Position numbers and translations under genes: made by a program. DNA of 15,977 bases, from contig JAPLMO010000363.1 in assembly GCA_026386995.1 (NCBI GenBank), positions 1 to 15,977 on the forward strand, in the 5' to 3' direction. Shown piece after piece: positions 15,808-15,977 of the stretch; position 1 is the stretch's first letter, and each line of letters starts with the position of its first letter. The notes beneath the pieces are model-generated. The model did no database searches and was not told the DNA's origin. It saw only the letters and a program-made list of their open reading frames with translations. This stretch comes from Planctomycetota bacterium (lineage in GTDB: Bacteria > Planctomycetota > Phycisphaerae > FEN-1346).

Positions 15808-15831
15808 AAAACGCGCCCAGTAAACTGGGCG
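15808..15831 (-). terminator. Hairpin with short T-run between nuoE and nuoF (possible attenuator)
   Basis: On the minus strand CGCCCAG-TTTA-CTGGGCG forms a perfect 7-bp stem (15831-15814), followed by CG and TTTT. This resembles a weak intrinsic terminator placed inside the operon, between the end of nuoE (15842) and the start of nuoF (15790). It may reduce read-through or protect an mRNA end. The U-tract is short and starts 2 nt after the stem, so full termination is unlikely. Confidence 0.4.
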
Positions 15832-15841
15832 GCTAACCAAA

Positions 15842-15977
15842 CTATTGATACTGCGCCAAAATGGCGTCGACCTTCGATGGGTCGAGATCGCCGTGCAAGT
15901 CCTCGTCAATCATCATTGCCGGGGCGCGGTCGCAGGCGCCCAGGCACGCCACGGGCAGCAGGGTGAATCGCCCGTCG
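15842..15977 (-). CDS. nuoE: NADH-quinone oxidoreductase subunit E, C-terminal part (5' end outside window)
   Basis: Translating the minus strand from the right edge gives DGRFTLLPVACLGACDRAPA, then MMIDEDLHGDLDPSKVDAIL and AQYQ, ending at a TAG at 15842-15844. The CLGACDRAPAMMID segment is the diagnostic second half of the NuoE 2Fe-2S (N1a) site: the two cysteines in CLGAC are the third and fourth ligands, and the first two lie beyond the edge. About 45 of the usual 160 or so residues are visible. NuoE works with NuoF and NuoG in the NADH-oxidising module. Confidence 0.95.
   Translation of the reverse strand, partial: DGRFTLLPVACLGACDRAPAMMIDEDLHGDLDPSKVDAILAQYQ

Overview
The window is a GC-rich piece of a bacterial chromosome. 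Most of it is a respiratory complex I operon read on the minus strand. From right to left it runs nuoE (only its 3' end is inside the window), nuoF, nuoG, nuoH, nuoI, nuoJ, nuoK, nuoL, nuoM and nuoN. nuoA-D would be expected beyond the right edge. NuoE/F/G form the NADH-oxidising arm (FMN and most Fe-S clusters), NuoI and NuoH link it to quinone, and NuoJ/K/L/M/N form the proton-pumping membrane arm. All the diagnostic cysteines, lysines and glutamates I checked are present, so the complex looks functional. Genes are tightly packed: ATGA overlaps at J/K, L/M and M/N, a TGATG overlap at F/G, and 2 to 20 bp gaps at K/L, I/J and G/H.

Left of the operon, on the same strand, is zwf (glucose-6-phosphate dehydrogenase). 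It converges on a plus-strand gene of the uroporphyrinogen decarboxylase superfamily that carries the zinc triad of corrinoid-dependent methyltransferases (MtaA/CmuA type). At the left edge, on the minus strand, is the N-terminal third of RNase Y. Between RNase Y and the methyltransferase-like gene lies about 800 bp without a gene. It holds a good minus-strand promoter -35 box, a 17-bp dyad overlapping the promoter, and a cluster of hairpins that I read as an unidentified structured RNA of about 250 nt or a long structured rny leader.

The most unusual content is a set of palindromic repeats built on the core CCACGGCTG/CAGCCGTGG and scattered through the nuo operon. Two 108-bp copies, about 90% identical, sit exactly at the 3' ends of nuoN and nuoH, and in both cases the repeat edge supplies the TGA stop codon. 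Two copies of a related double hairpin (75-78 bp) lie inside coding sequence, in frame: one in the middle of nuoG (25 extra residues) and one near the 3' end of nuoM (26 extra residues). A different 15-bp perfect hairpin is translated in the C-terminal tail of nuoG.

The organism cannot be named from this sequence alone. High GC, a membrane-anchored RNase Y, an E. coli-style long NuoG and abundant intragenic palindromes would fit an uncultured Planctomycetota or related lineage. That assignment is inference.
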